From positions 1-49,172 of the forward strand of contig CAZIAD010000026.1 of NCBI GenBank assembly GCA_964537555.1: DNA of 49,172 nucleotides, read 5' to 3'. Shown in pieces: positions 32,606-41,289 of this stretch. The notes below the pieces were generated by a model. The model searched no databases, had not been told where the DNA came from, and saw only the letters and a list, made by a program, of their open reading frames with translations. Position numbers and translations under genes: made by a program. This DNA is from CAYRWR01 sp964537555 (GTDB taxonomy: Bacteria; Spirochaetota; Brevinematia; Brevinematales; CAYRWR01). Position 1 is the stretch's first letter; every line of letters begins with the position of its first letter.

Positions 32606-33805
32606 TCAGGGTTTCCGGTAGTACTGCTCCAGCTCAAATAATAAAGACCTGATCTCGCTGTCCCTTTCATAGCTGATAGCCCGTTTGATAACAGTGGCAT
32701 ATACTTGCTCGCGCATACTTTGTGCCGGCACCAGCTTTTGAATTCCTCCCAGGGATTCATAGCGCAGCTCTTCTATGAGGACTTTTGCCATATCTTTATT
32801 CCGGGAGGAATCGGTGATGGCATTGATCATTATATAAAAGCTATGCTGCAGGCCTGTCTTTTCAATGATCTTATAGCGTTTATTAAGAGACTGGAAGCTG
32901 GCCGCATCCACTTGGCTGAGATTATGTGAATCAGAGGACTGGAACATTCTATCCAGGCTATCCTTATCCACACCGCTTGTTTTTGCGGGGCCCTGCTTAC
33001 TGAAATATTGTGAGATCCACTCTGAGAGTTTTGCCCGGTCATATCCCAGGTTAGGATTCGCTCTCTGACTATCTATCACTTTATCACTGTCTACTATACT
33101 AAAAGACAGATAAGCAGACTGGTACTTAGTGGTAAATTCCTGATCATAGGGTATGATCCCGGTATCCACTACAAATCTGACTTCCGGAAACTGCCGGGCC
33201 ATTTGTAATAATGTGTCCATGGCATCTTTAAAAGAAGGCTGGCTTGAATCCGCCCTCAGCAGTACGACATTATCATTTTTTATTATTCTTTTATAGTTAT
33301 AGGAGGATACGGGATAGATATTAGGTATATTCTTCAGCTGAGGAATATACTCCTGCAAAGAGGTTACCCATCTGTCTATAGAGCTGGCCCAGCCCATAAA
33401 AGTATACTGCCCGGCCACTTTTTCATATTGGTAAGGCATGGCAGACATGAGTTCTCCCTTATAGATAAAATAAAGCTGAGGAGCTCCTATGCTGCCGTAC
33501 TGTTCCAGCAAATAGTCTTTTGTGACGGCAAACTGGCTGACCCGCAGAAATTTCACTCCTTTTAACTTCTGGCTTTGAGCCTGAAAGGGTGGCAGGGCCT
33601 CTTTATCCAGGCCACAACCCGACACATAGAGGAATACCGGGCCGTCTTTTAGAATAGCCTTGAGGTCCTGAGTCATGTCTCCTTTGGATTCCTTGAGATG
33701 AATATAATTGGGGCCTGTAAAAGTATCGTAATCATAAGCCTGCAGGACTCTATGCATCCCTATAATCAGAATAACAGCCATCATTCCTGTTTTAAAAAAG
33801 CTCAT
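32606..33805 (-). CDS. Secreted protein with thioredoxin-like fold lacking CxxC
   Basis: 399 residues from the ATG at 33805 (GGAG upstream; a TTG five codons earlier lies before that site). Residues 1-23 are a signal peptide. The first domain (about 45-125) follows the thioredoxin plan: strand 'GPVFLYVSGC', helix, strand 'VKFLRVSQF', and 'IGAPQLYFIYKGE' with the expected cis-Pro. Only one Cys (64) lies where CxxC normally is. A second similar stretch ('NVVLLRADSSQ...VRFVVDTG', about 180-245) may be a further degenerate copy. The C-terminal 140 residues are helical. Function unknown; not a classical disulfide exchanger. Confidence 0.72.
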   Translation of the reverse strand: MSFFKTGMMAVILIIGMHRVLQAYDYDTFTGPNYIHLKESKGDMTQDLKAILKDGPVFLYVSGCGLDKEALPPFQAQSQKLKGVKFLRVSQFAVTKDYLLEQYGSIGAPQLYFIYKGELMSAMPYQYEKVAGQYTFMGWASSIDRWVTSLQEYIPQLKNIPNIYPVSSYNYKRIIKNDNVVLLRADSSQPSFKDAMDTLLQMARQFPEVRFVVDTGIIPYDQEFTTKYQSAYLSFSIVDSDKVIDSQRANPNLGYDRAKLSEWISQYFSKQGPAKTSGVDKDSLDRMFQSSDSHNLSQVDAASFQSLNKRYKIIEKTGLQHSFYIMINAITDSSRNKDMAKVLIEELRYESLGGIQKLVPAQSMREQVYATVIKRAISYERDSEIRSLLFELEQYYRKP

Positions 33806-33930
33806 AAGCACTCCTTCCAAATTTTTGAAACAATAGTGTTATTATACAGGGTGAAAACTGAATGTCAACCCGTATCTAAAACAGCAGGCAGTTCAAAGTA
33901 TGGAATGGAGCAAGGGATGAAAACCAGGGA

Positions 33931-34680
33931 TCAGAGTCGATTTTTACCTTCAAATGAAGCCAGTACCTTTTCCAGGCGGGGCCGGATGATATCCATACCC
34001 TCGTCCGGACTGTCAAAATAGCAGAACAGATCGAGGTCCTCCCGGGAGATAAGTCCGCAATCCGCCATATAGTCAAAGTCGATGAGCCGCTGCCAGAACT
34101 CCCGGCCGTACAGCATTATAGGGACATTGTCTTTTTTGATCTTCCGGTTTTGTATAAGGGTGAGCGTCTCAAAAAGCTCATCCATGGTACCATAACCTCC
34201 GGGAAACACTACAAAGGCCTTGGCCTGGTACAAAAACCATAGCTTACGCATATAAAAATAGTGAAACTCCAGATTGAGCTCAGGGCTGATATAGTCATTA
34301 GGCTGCTGCTCAAAGGGCAGGGATATGTTGAGGCCTATATTCCTGGCACCGGCACGGTGGGCCCCTTTATTGGCAGCCTCCATAATACCCGGACCGCCTC
34401 CGGTACAGATAAAAAAGTCTTTTTTTGATTCCTTGAGTTCTTTCGACCAGTTGGCCAGGCGGTAGGCAAATTCTTCAGCATCCCGATAATAGCGTCCCAT
34501 CACATCATCCTGAGGCTGGGTACGGGCCGAACCGAAAAACACGACGGTATGGTGTACATCCATCTGCTCAAACCGCTGCTTGGGCTCGATATATTCGCTG
34601 AGAATGCGCAAAGGACGGGCATCATAACTGTTTAAAAATTCTTTATTTTCATAGGCTTTGGGAGCTTTTTGATTAGGCAT
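33931..34680 (-). CDS. LOG-family Rossmann-fold protein (TIGR00730-like)
   Basis: 249 residues. The phosphoribohydrolase motifs are present: 'GGGPGIMEAANKGA' (about 93-106) and 'PGGYGTMDELFE' (about 158-169), with the catalytic Arg in 'YMRKLWF' (about 142-148). LOG (Lonely Guy) enzymes cleave nucleoside monophosphates such as cytokinin-riboside monophosphates or AMP; in bacteria the physiological substrate is often unclear. It is somewhat longer at the N-terminus (about 45 extra residues) than the short LOG form. Standing alone, it precedes the diguanylate cyclase pair. Confidence 0.93.
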   Translation of the reverse strand: MPNQKAPKAYENKEFLNSYDARPLRILSEYIEPKQRFEQMDVHHTVVFFGSARTQPQDDVMGRYYRDAEEFAYRLANWSKELKESKKDFFICTGGGPGIMEAANKGAHRAGARNIGLNISLPFEQQPNDYISPELNLEFHYFYMRKLWFLYQAKAFVVFPGGYGTMDELFETLTLIQNRKIKKDNVPIMLYGREFWQRLIDFDYMADCGLISREDLDLFCYFDSPDEGMDIIRPRLEKVLASFEGKNRL

Positions 34681-34815
34681 GAGGGATTCCTTTTAGTAAG
34701 ATAGAGAAATTATACATCAATATCATGAAAATGGCTAAATTTCCAGGTGGAGTAATGCCAGCCGGGATTACAGCTTCAGTTTTACTCATTATCAATTATC
34801 TAAGCACTTGCTGTG

Positions 34816-36627
34816 TTATTCTTTTCCCTTTTCCCAGACCTCTACTTTATTGCGGCCTGTCTTTTTAGCCTGGTAGAGGGCCTGGTCTGCTCTTTTGTAG
34901 TACTGCGTACTGCTACTATCCAGATCCGGGATAGCGGCATAACAGCCCAGGCTGGCTCTGACCTCGATCTTTTTATCATCCACTTTAAAATGGTGCTGTT
35001 CCAGTTTTCGCCGGATACATTCTGCTACCCGGACCGTACCTTCTATATCAGTATTGGGAAGAATGATACAAAACTCTTCGCCGCCATAGCGTCCCAGCTC
35101 ATCAGCCGGTCTACGGATACAGCTTTCTATTATGCGGGTCGACTCCTGTAAAATATGATCTCCTGCAATATGCCCCTGTTTATCATTCAGTTCTTTAAAA
35201 TGATCCAGATCCATCATGATCAGGCCCAGGCTTTGCTTTTCGCGACGGGTCCTTAATATCTCCCGGTTTAACACCGCATCCAGATTTCTCCGGTTAAAGA
35301 TCCCGGTCAATCCATCGTTACGGGCTTCTTCCTCCATACTGAGAATACCTCCCAGGTCATAGAGAAGAAAATACATCAGTCCCAGGATAAATATCATCAT
35401 GATGACATTAAATACGATAATGCGCCTGATCTCCAGTCCCAAAAGGTCAGTATGCAGATTAAAAAAGGCATAACCGTATAAGGTTCTTTTATTTCTGAGC
35501 GGGATAATCATGGTATCATATCCCAGAAGGATGCGTGTCTTATCCAGGATCTTTGGCCTTTCCCGGTCTGTAAAGTGATTCTTCAACACAAAACCTGGCA
35601 TCATGGGAGAGAATCTCCCTTTCCTGATATTCATAAGGATATTTGTATAATACTGGCCAATGAAAAAATCCTGAAGATTGGTATAAGTACTTTGGGACAT
35701 ATGCAGACTTTCCAGCTTATGAGCCTGGGGCCGGATCGCATGTATCCTGGGCTGAAGATTGATGTCAAATATCATAATACTGCTTATTTTATGCTGATTA
35801 TTGATATACTGATTCTTTTCATCACGGTCCATAGTATTTGACAAGAAACTTTCCATTTCTCTCTTGATTAAAGAAAAATCCAGGTCTCTCATATCTACAG
35901 ATCTGTTCATACTTTTAGTGAGGGGATTCAGAAAAAAATAAGTCTCATCAATATAGGCCTCCCGGGTCAGATACCTCATTTCCAGAATATTATACACGAT
36001 GTACAGAATATTTGAGGCCAGTAAAATTATACCGGTGATCAGGACCAGTTTGATCCGGTAGGGAGAATGCATATTGATCAGGTGCTGTATCAGAGGCTTA
36101 AGGACCAGATATAGTACCAGTAGAATGGCTAATCCTAAAAATGCGGTATTGGTGACTCTTCTGTATTCTGTAATATCCTGTATTACGATCAGAGAGTTTT
36201 TACCCCCATGACTGTCCGGCTCCTGACGTTTGGCCCACTGGTCATGGACCCAAATCTCATGACGCCATTCCATATCTTTGCTATCATACACCGCGTCCTG
36301 GGTATGCACCACGAATTTATACTGATTTCTGCCTGGAGGAAGAAACAGACTGATGCCCCAGCTGTTTTTATCTTCCCAGTACATCTTGAAGTCATCGTCA
36401 AAAGCATTCCAGGAGGAAAAGGGCCCCGCAATAATCACTTTATCGATGCGGATCTTATTGGTAAGTGAATACCTCTTTACGATCTCTTCGGGAAAAGGTA
36501 ATTTAAAATGAAACTCATGGGTATTACTCCAGTTTCGCTCCATACGTGAATAAATAATGTGGCTCAGTCCGGCCAGCAGGATCACCAAAGTCAGCAGAAG
36601 GAGGGGGATATTCCATTTTTTTCTCAT
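34816..36627 (-). CDS. Diguanylate cyclase with CBM48-like extracytoplasmic domain, short paralogue
   Basis: 603 residues from the ATG at 36627, matched to the start of its paralogue. In order: membrane helix 5-26; CBM48/AMPK-beta-type glycogen-binding-like domain (about 61-150: 'KVIIAGPFSSWNAF', 'LPPGRNQYKFVV', '...GGKNSLIVIQD'); helices 162-184 and 191-213; a second extracytoplasmic region (214-403); helix 404-426; GGDEF domain 436-600. The active site is GGEEF (515-519), and the inhibitory RxxD is at 506-509, five residues before it. It should make cyclic-di-GMP from GTP, controlled from outside. It lacks the HAMP and coiled coil of its neighbour. It lies 73 bp downstream of that gene on the same strand. 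Confidence 0.93.
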   Translation of the reverse strand: MRKKWNIPLLLLTLVILLAGLSHIIYSRMERNWSNTHEFHFKLPFPEEIVKRYSLTNKIRIDKVIIAGPFSSWNAFDDDFKMYWEDKNSWGISLFLPPGRNQYKFVVHTQDAVYDSKDMEWRHEIWVHDQWAKRQEPDSHGGKNSLIVIQDITEYRRVTNTAFLGLAILLVLYLVLKPLIQHLINMHSPYRIKLVLITGIILLASNILYIVYNILEMRYLTREAYIDETYFFLNPLTKSMNRSVDMRDLDFSLIKREMESFLSNTMDRDEKNQYINNQHKISSIMIFDINLQPRIHAIRPQAHKLESLHMSQSTYTNLQDFFIGQYYTNILMNIRKGRFSPMMPGFVLKNHFTDRERPKILDKTRILLGYDTMIIPLRNKRTLYGYAFFNLHTDLLGLEIRRIIVFNVIMMIFILGLMYFLLYDLGGILSMEEEARNDGLTGIFNRRNLDAVLNREILRTRREKQSLGLIMMDLDHFKELNDKQGHIAGDHILQESTRIIESCIRRPADELGRYGGEEFCIILPNTDIEGTVRVAECIRRKLEQHHFKVDDKKIEVRASLGCYAAIPDLDSSSTQYYKRADQALYQAKKTGRNKVEVWEKGKE

Positions 36628-36700
36628 GGTCACTCTTTTATTAATCTGACACATTGTAATATGATTTCAAATTTTCGCAAGACTTTGTTTGCAGATAGGG

Positions 36701-38758
36701 TCAGATCTCTACATCATGATCCCATTTTTCGACCCGGTTACGGCCATTTTTCTTGGCCAGGTAGAGAGCCTGATCCGCCCTTTTATAATAGGTCTCTTTG
36801 GTAAAATCTTTTTCGGGGACAGATGAATAGGACCCAATACTGGTGCTGATCTTTATCTTCTGTCCTTCCCACTCAATATCCTGGTCTTCTACCGCTTTTC
36901 TGATCTGTTCCGCCACCTGGGCCACCCCTTCTTCATCTGTAGAAGGCAGTATTATACAAAACTCCTCACCGCCGTAACGGCCCATCTCATCGGTAGCCCG
37001 GGACAGGCAGTTTCGGACTGCCTGGGTAGTCTTCTGCAGTACCTGGTCTCCGGCCTGATGGCCCCGTTTGTCGTTGACCCTCTTAAAGTGGTCCAGGTCT
37101 AACAACAGTATACCCAGGAATTGTTTGACCCTGCGGGATCGCATCACTTCATAATCCAGTATCTCATCCAGACTACGCCGGTTAAATACCTGGGTCAGTC
37201 CATCGATCTTGGCCTGTTCTTCCAGCTGAATATTAGCCTGATTGAGTTTGCTTAGAGCCTGGTTCAGAGACTCGGTTCTTTCTTCTACTTTTTGTTCCAG
37301 GTTTTGCTTCAGGTCCCGGATGGACAGGCGCATATTGTTATAGGCTTCTCCCAGGCTTTCAAATTCATCCTGGGTCCTGATCTTAATATGGTATTCCAGG
37401 TTTCCCTGCATCACTTCATCTATACCTCTCAGCAGTTTCCTTAGCTCATGACTAAGGATACCACCCATATCATACAGGAGGAAAAACATCAGCACAATGA
37501 CTGACAGCAGGATGATGACATTAAATCCCAGGATCCTCTGTACCTCCATACCCAAAAGATCAGTATGGAGAGAGAAAAATGCGTAATAGCGTATAGCATT
37601 TTTGATCTTGACCGGGATGACCATTGTATCAAAACCAATGAATAAACGGCTCACATCTCCAATACTGGGCCTTTCCGGGTTGTATAGAAATCTGGCCAGC
37701 CCAAAAGAAGGCTGCTGAAAGGGATTGGACTCTCTTTTTAGCTTTTCCACCATATCTTTATAATAAAAATCTCTAAACAGGCTTTTTACCGAAGGATAAG
37801 TGGTATCCCTGAGAAGGAGGGACTGGAGCTTCTCAGAGGGATTACGGATAGAAAATACCAGGGTATTAAAATTAGTGTCCAGTATCATTACTGAGCTAAT
37901 GTTGAACTGATTAAGACTGAATTTATTCTTCTCATTGCGGGTAAAGGTATCATCCAGCAAAGCATCAATATCTGACTGCAGTCTGTTCAGATCCTGGGTA
38001 TTATACTTTTGTGAATCAGCAAAGAAGGGCAGCAGGGGTTTTAATAAAAAGTGACTGCTGTCTATATAGGCCTGATGAGAAATAATACGCAATTCCACGA
38101 TATTGTATACGATGAACAGGATATTCGAGGTAAGCAGGATGATCCCTGTAATCAGTACCAGTTTAAACCGGTAACTTCGGTTAATCATCATAATGCGTCT
38201 CATGATCGGTTTTAAGACCAAATAGAGCAGCAGAATCAGGCCCATGCCAAACAGGATAATATTGCTGACCCGGCGTATTTCCGGGATATCCGGTACCTTC
38301 ATTACAGAATTATATCCCCCAAAACTGTCCGGAAGATTTTTCCTGCAATTCATATCATGGACCCAGATCTGATTCCTGGACTCTTTATCTTTTTTATCAA
38401 AAACCTTTTCCCGGGTATGGACTACATATTTGTATTGGCTGGGGCCGGGGGGCAGCCTGAACTGTATATTCCAGCTGTGATCATTAAGCTTTGTCATCCT
38501 GTATTGTTCATTATTACCATTCCAGTCAGAAAAAGGCCCGGCAATAATCACTTTCTCGATCTGTAGTGAATTAGTCAGAGAATAGCGTTTGATAATATCA
38601 TCAGGAAATGGCAATGAAAAAGTAAAAGAGATCTCTTTATCCCATTTTTTCTGCAGATGGTTTAACAAGAGATGATTGGTTCCAATCAGGACAACAAGGG
38701 CGGTTAGAATCAGCATTGATAAAGGTGCTTTTTTCTTTTTAATAATAAAATTTTCCAC
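36701..38758 (-). CDS. Diguanylate cyclase with CBM48-like extracytoplasmic domain, HAMP form
   Basis: 685 residues from a GTG at 38758. Helix about 12-34; CBM48-like domain (about 67-157: 'KVIIAGPFSDWNG', 'LPPGPSQYKYVV', '...GGYNSVMKVPD'); helices 166-186 and 197-221; second extracytoplasmic region (222-408); helix 409-431; HAMP 431-485; coiled coil 478-517; GGDEF domain 518-680. GGEEF at 596-600 and inhibitory RxxD at 587-590 are intact. It should be a membrane diguanylate cyclase whose input is sensed outside the membrane, probably a glucan. A consensus-spaced promoter ends 5 bases before the GTG, with no ribosome binding site, so translation is probably leaderless. Confidence 0.93.
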   Translation of the reverse strand: MENFIIKKKKAPLSMLILTALVVLIGTNHLLLNHLQKKWDKEISFTFSLPFPDDIIKRYSLTNSLQIEKVIIAGPFSDWNGNNEQYRMTKLNDHSWNIQFRLPPGPSQYKYVVHTREKVFDKKDKESRNQIWVHDMNCRKNLPDSFGGYNSVMKVPDIPEIRRVSNIILFGMGLILLLYLVLKPIMRRIMMINRSYRFKLVLITGIILLTSNILFIVYNIVELRIISHQAYIDSSHFLLKPLLPFFADSQKYNTQDLNRLQSDIDALLDDTFTRNEKNKFSLNQFNISSVMILDTNFNTLVFSIRNPSEKLQSLLLRDTTYPSVKSLFRDFYYKDMVEKLKRESNPFQQPSFGLARFLYNPERPSIGDVSRLFIGFDTMVIPVKIKNAIRYYAFFSLHTDLLGMEVQRILGFNVIILLSVIVLMFFLLYDMGGILSHELRKLLRGIDEVMQGNLEYHIKIRTQDEFESLGEAYNNMRLSIRDLKQNLEQKVEERTESLNQALSKLNQANIQLEEQAKIDGLTQVFNRRSLDEILDYEVMRSRRVKQFLGILLLDLDHFKRVNDKRGHQAGDQVLQKTTQAVRNCLSRATDEMGRYGGEEFCIILPSTDEEGVAQVAEQIRKAVEDQDIEWEGQKIKISTSIGSYSSVPEKDFTKETYYKRADQALYLAKKNGRNRVEKWDHDVEI

Positions 38759-38763
38759 ATATC

Positions 38764-38792
38764 ATTATAGGTAATAGAATAATGAATTGCAA
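38764..38792 (-). promoter_or_regulatory. Promoter of the diguanylate cyclase pair, probably leaderless
   Basis: On the minus strand, TTGCAA (38787-38792) and a perfect TATAAT (38764-38769) are spaced 17 bp. The GTG start at 38758 lies 5 bases downstream of the -10 box, with no Shine-Dalgarno sequence between. Confidence 0.65.
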
Positions 38793-38909
38793 TGATTTAT
38801 TTCATTTAATAGTATATAAATATGAACCTGATAAACTGATGCCCAGGCCTAATAGCTTTTCGATTTATTCCGAAAATAATAAAGAGAAACGTAATTCCCC
38901 GGAGGAACC

Positions 38910-40448
38910 ATGACACGCCTATTAATAATCTTAGTTAGTCTTTTTATATTCTGTCTTCAGTCCTGGAGCCAGCAAAAATATGAGATAGTAAAAGAAATGA
39001 TCATAGAAAACGACAGCTGGAAGATATTTCATACCGCTAATCTGGCTAAAAAGAAATATAAAGGAAAATGGGTTTATGAGCTAAAAGAACAGCAGTACAG
39101 TGATCCTCAAAACAGTGATCTTTACCTGGATTTTGAAGGGAAAATGGAAAACCTGGATAATTACAGAGTGATACACAGTGATTATGAAAAAAATACCCAT
39201 ATTTACCAGTCCGGAAGTAAATCCGCCAAGTTTTATTTTTCTCAGCACTATGTCAGCCTCCTGCCCCAGAGGACCAGTATTTTTTCCCCGGGCAGTGTAC
39301 CCGGCAGTTTTACTATTGAGTTCTGGCTCTACCTATACCAGCCTTTTGATTACCAGTATGTGCTGGACTATGTAGGCAGTAATCCCACCGATACCAGCGA
39401 CAAAAACAATTACGGCATGTCCATCATGGTAAAGGACCGCAAACTCCAATTCCAGTTTGAAAATTTCTTCTGGAACCTGGAACAAGAGCCCTTTTCCTGG
39501 AACATCAGTGAGAATGAAAGACTCAACCTGCACCAGTGGGAACACCATGCCGTATCCTTCAATATCATGACCGGTAAATTGACTACCTATAAAAACGGTA
39601 TTGAACAGGAAGTGCAATGGGTAACCAAAGACAGCCGTATCCTCTCACCCATTTTCAACCCCCTCATCCAGGAGGAACTATCCACCCCTGTCATTATTGG
39701 CAGAAATGCTTTCTTTTCCCTGGATGACCTGAAGATCAGCCGCAGCTCCCTGGATGACTTTTATCTCCACAAATTTGTCAACGAACCAGCCAGCCTGGAG
39801 ACCAAAATCTACAAGATATCAGGAAACATGTCCCGTCTTAAAAAGCTGGACTTTGATATAGAAGCCCCCCAATACGCTTTTGTAAAACTGGCTTACAGGG
39901 TGTCTGATGAATACTTTCTCCCCGATGATGACAGCCTGAGCTGGGTCTATGTCCAAAACGGGGTGACCCGCTTTCCTGAACTCCAGTCCCAGGGGAAATA
40001 TATACAGTATAAAGTACTGGCCTACCCTCACCCCGACTCGATAGGGTCTATCCGCATTCAGGGCATACATCTGCAGTACCATGAAGATGCCAGCCCGGAA
40101 GCGCCGGTATTTCTGGCGGCCCGGCCCAGTTCCCATCAGGTGGAGCTTTCCTGGATTCCTACTACAGAAGAAGACATTATCGGTTATGAGATATATTACG
40201 GAAATCAGCACGAGCAGTATATCTGCGATCACAGCGCTCAGGGCCCCAGCCCGGTCATGGTCCGTTATCAGCAAAAGGGTAAGCTGCAAGCCTTTAATTA
40301 TACTCTCAAAGGCCTCCGTAATGAGACACCCTACTTTATATCCATCCGTTCGGTAGATGCCAATGGTAACCGGTCCCCCTTCTCCCGGGAGATCTATGTG
40401 CGTCCCAGTACTGTGTATAATGAGAATGGCTATAGTGTGGGTGAATGA
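38910..40448 (+). CDS. Secreted LamG-like and fibronectin type III protein
   Basis: 512 residues. Signal peptide about 1-21 without lipobox. A long beta-rich domain of the concanavalin/LamG type (about 80-285) is suggested by 'GSFTIEFWLYLYQPFDYQYVLD' and '...HQWEHHAVSFNIMTGKLTTYKNG', the 'f...W......l.l..nG' LamG pattern. The C-terminal part (about 395-500) is a fibronectin type III domain ('PEAPVFLAARPSSHQVELSW', 'YEIYYG', 'PYFISIRSVDANGNRSPFSRE'). Probably an extracellular carbohydrate- or matrix-binding protein. It is divergent from the CBM48-diguanylate cyclase genes (151-bp shared region). GGAGG precedes the ATG. Confidence 0.83.
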   Translation: MTRLLIILVSLFIFCLQSWSQQKYEIVKEMIIENDSWKIFHTANLAKKKYKGKWVYELKEQQYSDPQNSDLYLDFEGKMENLDNYRVIHSDYEKNTHIYQSGSKSAKFYFSQHYVSLLPQRTSIFSPGSVPGSFTIEFWLYLYQPFDYQYVLDYVGSNPTDTSDKNNYGMSIMVKDRKLQFQFENFFWNLEQEPFSWNISENERLNLHQWEHHAVSFNIMTGKLTTYKNGIEQEVQWVTKDSRILSPIFNPLIQEELSTPVIIGRNAFFSLDDLKISRSSLDDFYLHKFVNEPASLETKIYKISGNMSRLKKLDFDIEAPQYAFVKLAYRVSDEYFLPDDDSLSWVYVQNGVTRFPELQSQGKYIQYKVLAYPHPDSIGSIRIQGIHLQYHEDASPEAPVFLAARPSSHQVELSWIPTTEEDIIGYEIYYGNQHEQYICDHSAQGPSPVMVRYQQKGKLQAFNYTLKGLRNETPYFISIRSVDANGNRSPFSREIYVRPSTVYNENGYSVGE

Positions 40449-40707
40449 TTTTTTTCATTTTTGATCTGCCAGTTAAATACTGAAACCATACCTCAGTTTC
40501 AGGCTCAGGATATTGGATCCATGTTTTTAAAATTTTTCTTATAGAAGAAAACATGAAAACTGGGTGTTTTTTAGGATAACACATCCTTCAATCCTTACTA
40601 ATATTTAGAATCATTGTATTACTATTTCCCTCATTTGTTACCAGCAATTTATTGCCTTAATAAAATAAGGATAATAAAATAAGTCATTAAGACAGGAGAA
40701 AACAAAC

Positions 40708-41172
40708 ATGATAAACACTGTATTTTTTGAATTGATACTATTTGCCTTTATGATCATTCAGCCGGTAGATGGGAAGAAGATGATCACGATCAATATGCCC
40801 GGCGATAAGACAGTGACTGCCAGCCTGGTGGATCAATCCGTCATCAACGAAAACGATGAGCACTTATCCGTGTTTGCCTATGAGATCACCCTTTCAGCAC
40901 CGGGAAAACCCGACAAATATGTCATCAAAGTCAATATGATAGACAATGCACTCTACTCTGTGACTATGGGTGAGGAAGAACCCTTTGAACTGGATATGGC
41001 TCCCTATATGACCAGCCTGGATTGGGATAAGTATCTGAAAAAACCCAGTTCCATCCTGGACTCCCAGGAATCCAGGATCGAGTTAAAACCTGTCAAAACC
41101 GGACTGGAGATCACGAGCAAAGACCAGCACATGAGCATCAGTATTGATAAGAAATATCTGGAGAAGAAATAG
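40708..41172 (+). CDS. Hypothetical protein with N-terminal hydrophobic segment
   Basis: 154 residues, unknown family. Residues 4-20 are hydrophobic and could be a signal peptide (cleavage near VDG). The rest is beta-rich and acidic, with 'KYVIKVNMIDNALYSVTMG' and 'ESRIELKPVKTGLEITSKDQ'. Ribosome binding site AGGAG precedes the ATG. The preceding 259 bp (40449-40707) contains a 7-bp CTGAAAC/GTTTCAG inverted repeat at 40482-40504 and nothing else identifiable. A bidirectional terminator follows. Confidence 0.65.
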   Translation: MINTVFFELILFAFMIIQPVDGKKMITINMPGDKTVTASLVDQSVINENDEHLSVFAYEITLSAPGKPDKYVIKVNMIDNALYSVTMGEEEPFELDMAPYMTSLDWDKYLKKPSSILDSQESRIELKPVKTGLEITSKDQHMSISIDKKYLEKK

Positions 41173-41193
41173 ATCATCAAATCATTATAATAA

Positions 41194-41223
41194 AAGAGGC
41201 TGTCCCAAGAGACAGCCTTTATT
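41194..41223. terminator. Bidirectional terminator between the 40708 gene and argB
   Basis: AGGCTGTC (41197-41204) and GACAGCCT (41211-41218) form a perfect 8-bp stem with a 6-base loop, flanked by A/T runs on both sides. It can end the rightward gene and the leftward parAB-argB transcript. Confidence 0.8.
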
Positions 41224-41224
41224 T

Positions 41225-41240
41225 ACTACTAATTAGTAGT
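41225..41240. promoter_or_regulatory. 16-bp perfect palindrome
   Basis: ACTACTAATTAGTAGT is perfectly self-complementary over 16 bp and sits just right of the bidirectional terminator, between convergent genes, 50 bp from the argB stop. It could be a protein-binding site; no regulator can be named. Confidence 0.35.
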
Positions 41241-41289
41241 TTCATTTCAAGTAAGAGGAGCGTGGGGCGCTCCCTCTCACTCAGGCAAA

